Assembly: GCA_021735115.1 (NCBI GenBank)
Contig: JAIPHQ010000030.1
Coordinates: forward strand, 1-7,593
Source of the DNA: Candidatus Omnitrophota bacterium
GTDB taxonomy: Bacteria > Omnitrophota > Koll11 > Duberdicusellales > 4484-171
Direction: 5' to 3'
DNA: 7,593 bases
A model generated the notes under the pieces. It was not told the origin of the DNA and made no database searches. It saw only the letters and a program-made list of their open reading frames with translations. Positions 7,357 to 7,593 of this stretch are shown piece by piece; the stretch's first letter is position 1; each line of letters starts with the position of its first letter. Made by a program: the position numbers and the translations under genes.

Positions 7357-7593
7357 TTAGCCGATAGCTTTACTACCTCTTTGACCCGTTCTAATTCGAA
7401 TGCATTCACCTAATTCCAAAACAAAAATCTTGCCGTCTCCAATTTTTCCTGAACGAGCCCCATTTGTTATAGCTTCAATAGTTGGTTCAACAAAATCTTG
7501 ATTAACAGCAATTTCCAGTTTTACTTTTTTCAAAAGGCACACTTCACTCACTACACCTCTATAAGTTTCAGTATAGCCTTTTTGCTGGCCACA
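7357..7593 (-). CDS. glnB: Nitrogen regulatory P-II protein, 5' end outside the window
   Basis: The frame is open to the right edge, so this is a C-terminal fragment of 78 residues of a protein normally about 112 long. The GTG at 7551 is an internal valine, not a start. The visible part begins in the T-loop with [15 protein letters not shown], aligned to residues 37-50 of E. coli GlnB, with the Gln39 and Lys40 equivalents. The B-loop follows as [11 protein letters not shown], then the C-terminal IRIRTGQRG with both nucleotide-contacting arginines (101 and 103 by GlnB numbering). P-II trimers sense 2-oxoglutarate and ATP/ADP and regulate ammonium transport and assimilation. Here the uridylylated Tyr51 position is serine (RGVVSEV). 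The gene lies 29 nt before gltB on the same strand, so co-transcription is likely. GlnB and GlnK types cannot be separated from this fragment, so the symbol is generic. Confidence 0.94.
   Translation of the reverse strand, partial: CGQQKGYTETYRGVVSEVCLLKKVKLEIAVNQDFVEPTIEAITNGARSGKIGDGKIFVLELGECIRIRTGQRGSKAIG

Noticed and set aside
7357..7551. A complete 64-residue protein starting at GTG 7551
   Set aside because: The frame stays open to the window edge and the upstream codons encode the conserved P-II T-loop, so the GTG is an internal valine.

Overview
The window is an AT-rich bacterial segment (about one third G+C by eye). It is almost entirely filled by one co-directional gene cluster read on the minus strand. 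In transcription order this is a nitrogen regulatory P-II gene (5' end beyond the right edge), gltB (glutamate synthase large subunit), gltD (glutamate synthase small subunit), carA (carbamoyl-phosphate synthase small subunit) and the first codons of carB (running off the left edge). All reading frames work with the standard genetic code. The separate gltB and gltD genes and the intact iron-sulfur and FAD/NAD(P) motifs point to a bacterial NADPH-type glutamate synthase. The sequence alone does not fix the phylum. The low G+C, the intergenic repeats and the P-II T-loop would suit an uncultured lineage (for example an Omnitrophota-like or other candidate-phylum bacterium), but this is a weak inference.

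Layout on the + strand: carB start 1-41; a tandem heptamer array 50-77, which overlaps the end of carA; carA 66-1184; a 54-nt gap with a good carA ribosome binding site; gltD 1239-2684; a 116-nt gap holding two mutually inverted palindromes (2724-2794); gltB 2801-7327; a 29-nt gap; the P-II gene 7357-7593 (partial). No stretch over 300 nt lacks a gene. No tRNA, rRNA, CRISPR array, transposase or convincing intrinsic terminator was seen.

The genes make a coherent glutamine-use module. GltB and GltD convert glutamine plus 2-oxoglutarate to two glutamates with NADPH. CarA hydrolyses glutamine to feed ammonia to CarB for carbamoyl phosphate, the precursor of arginine and pyrimidines. P-II senses 2-oxoglutarate and ATP/ADP and would couple the module to nitrogen status. 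The enzymes are orthodox. The more unusual material is in the junctions (a REPIN-like palindrome pair and a heptamer array that supplies the carA stop codon) and in the P-II T-loop, which has serine where the uridylylated tyrosine normally sits.
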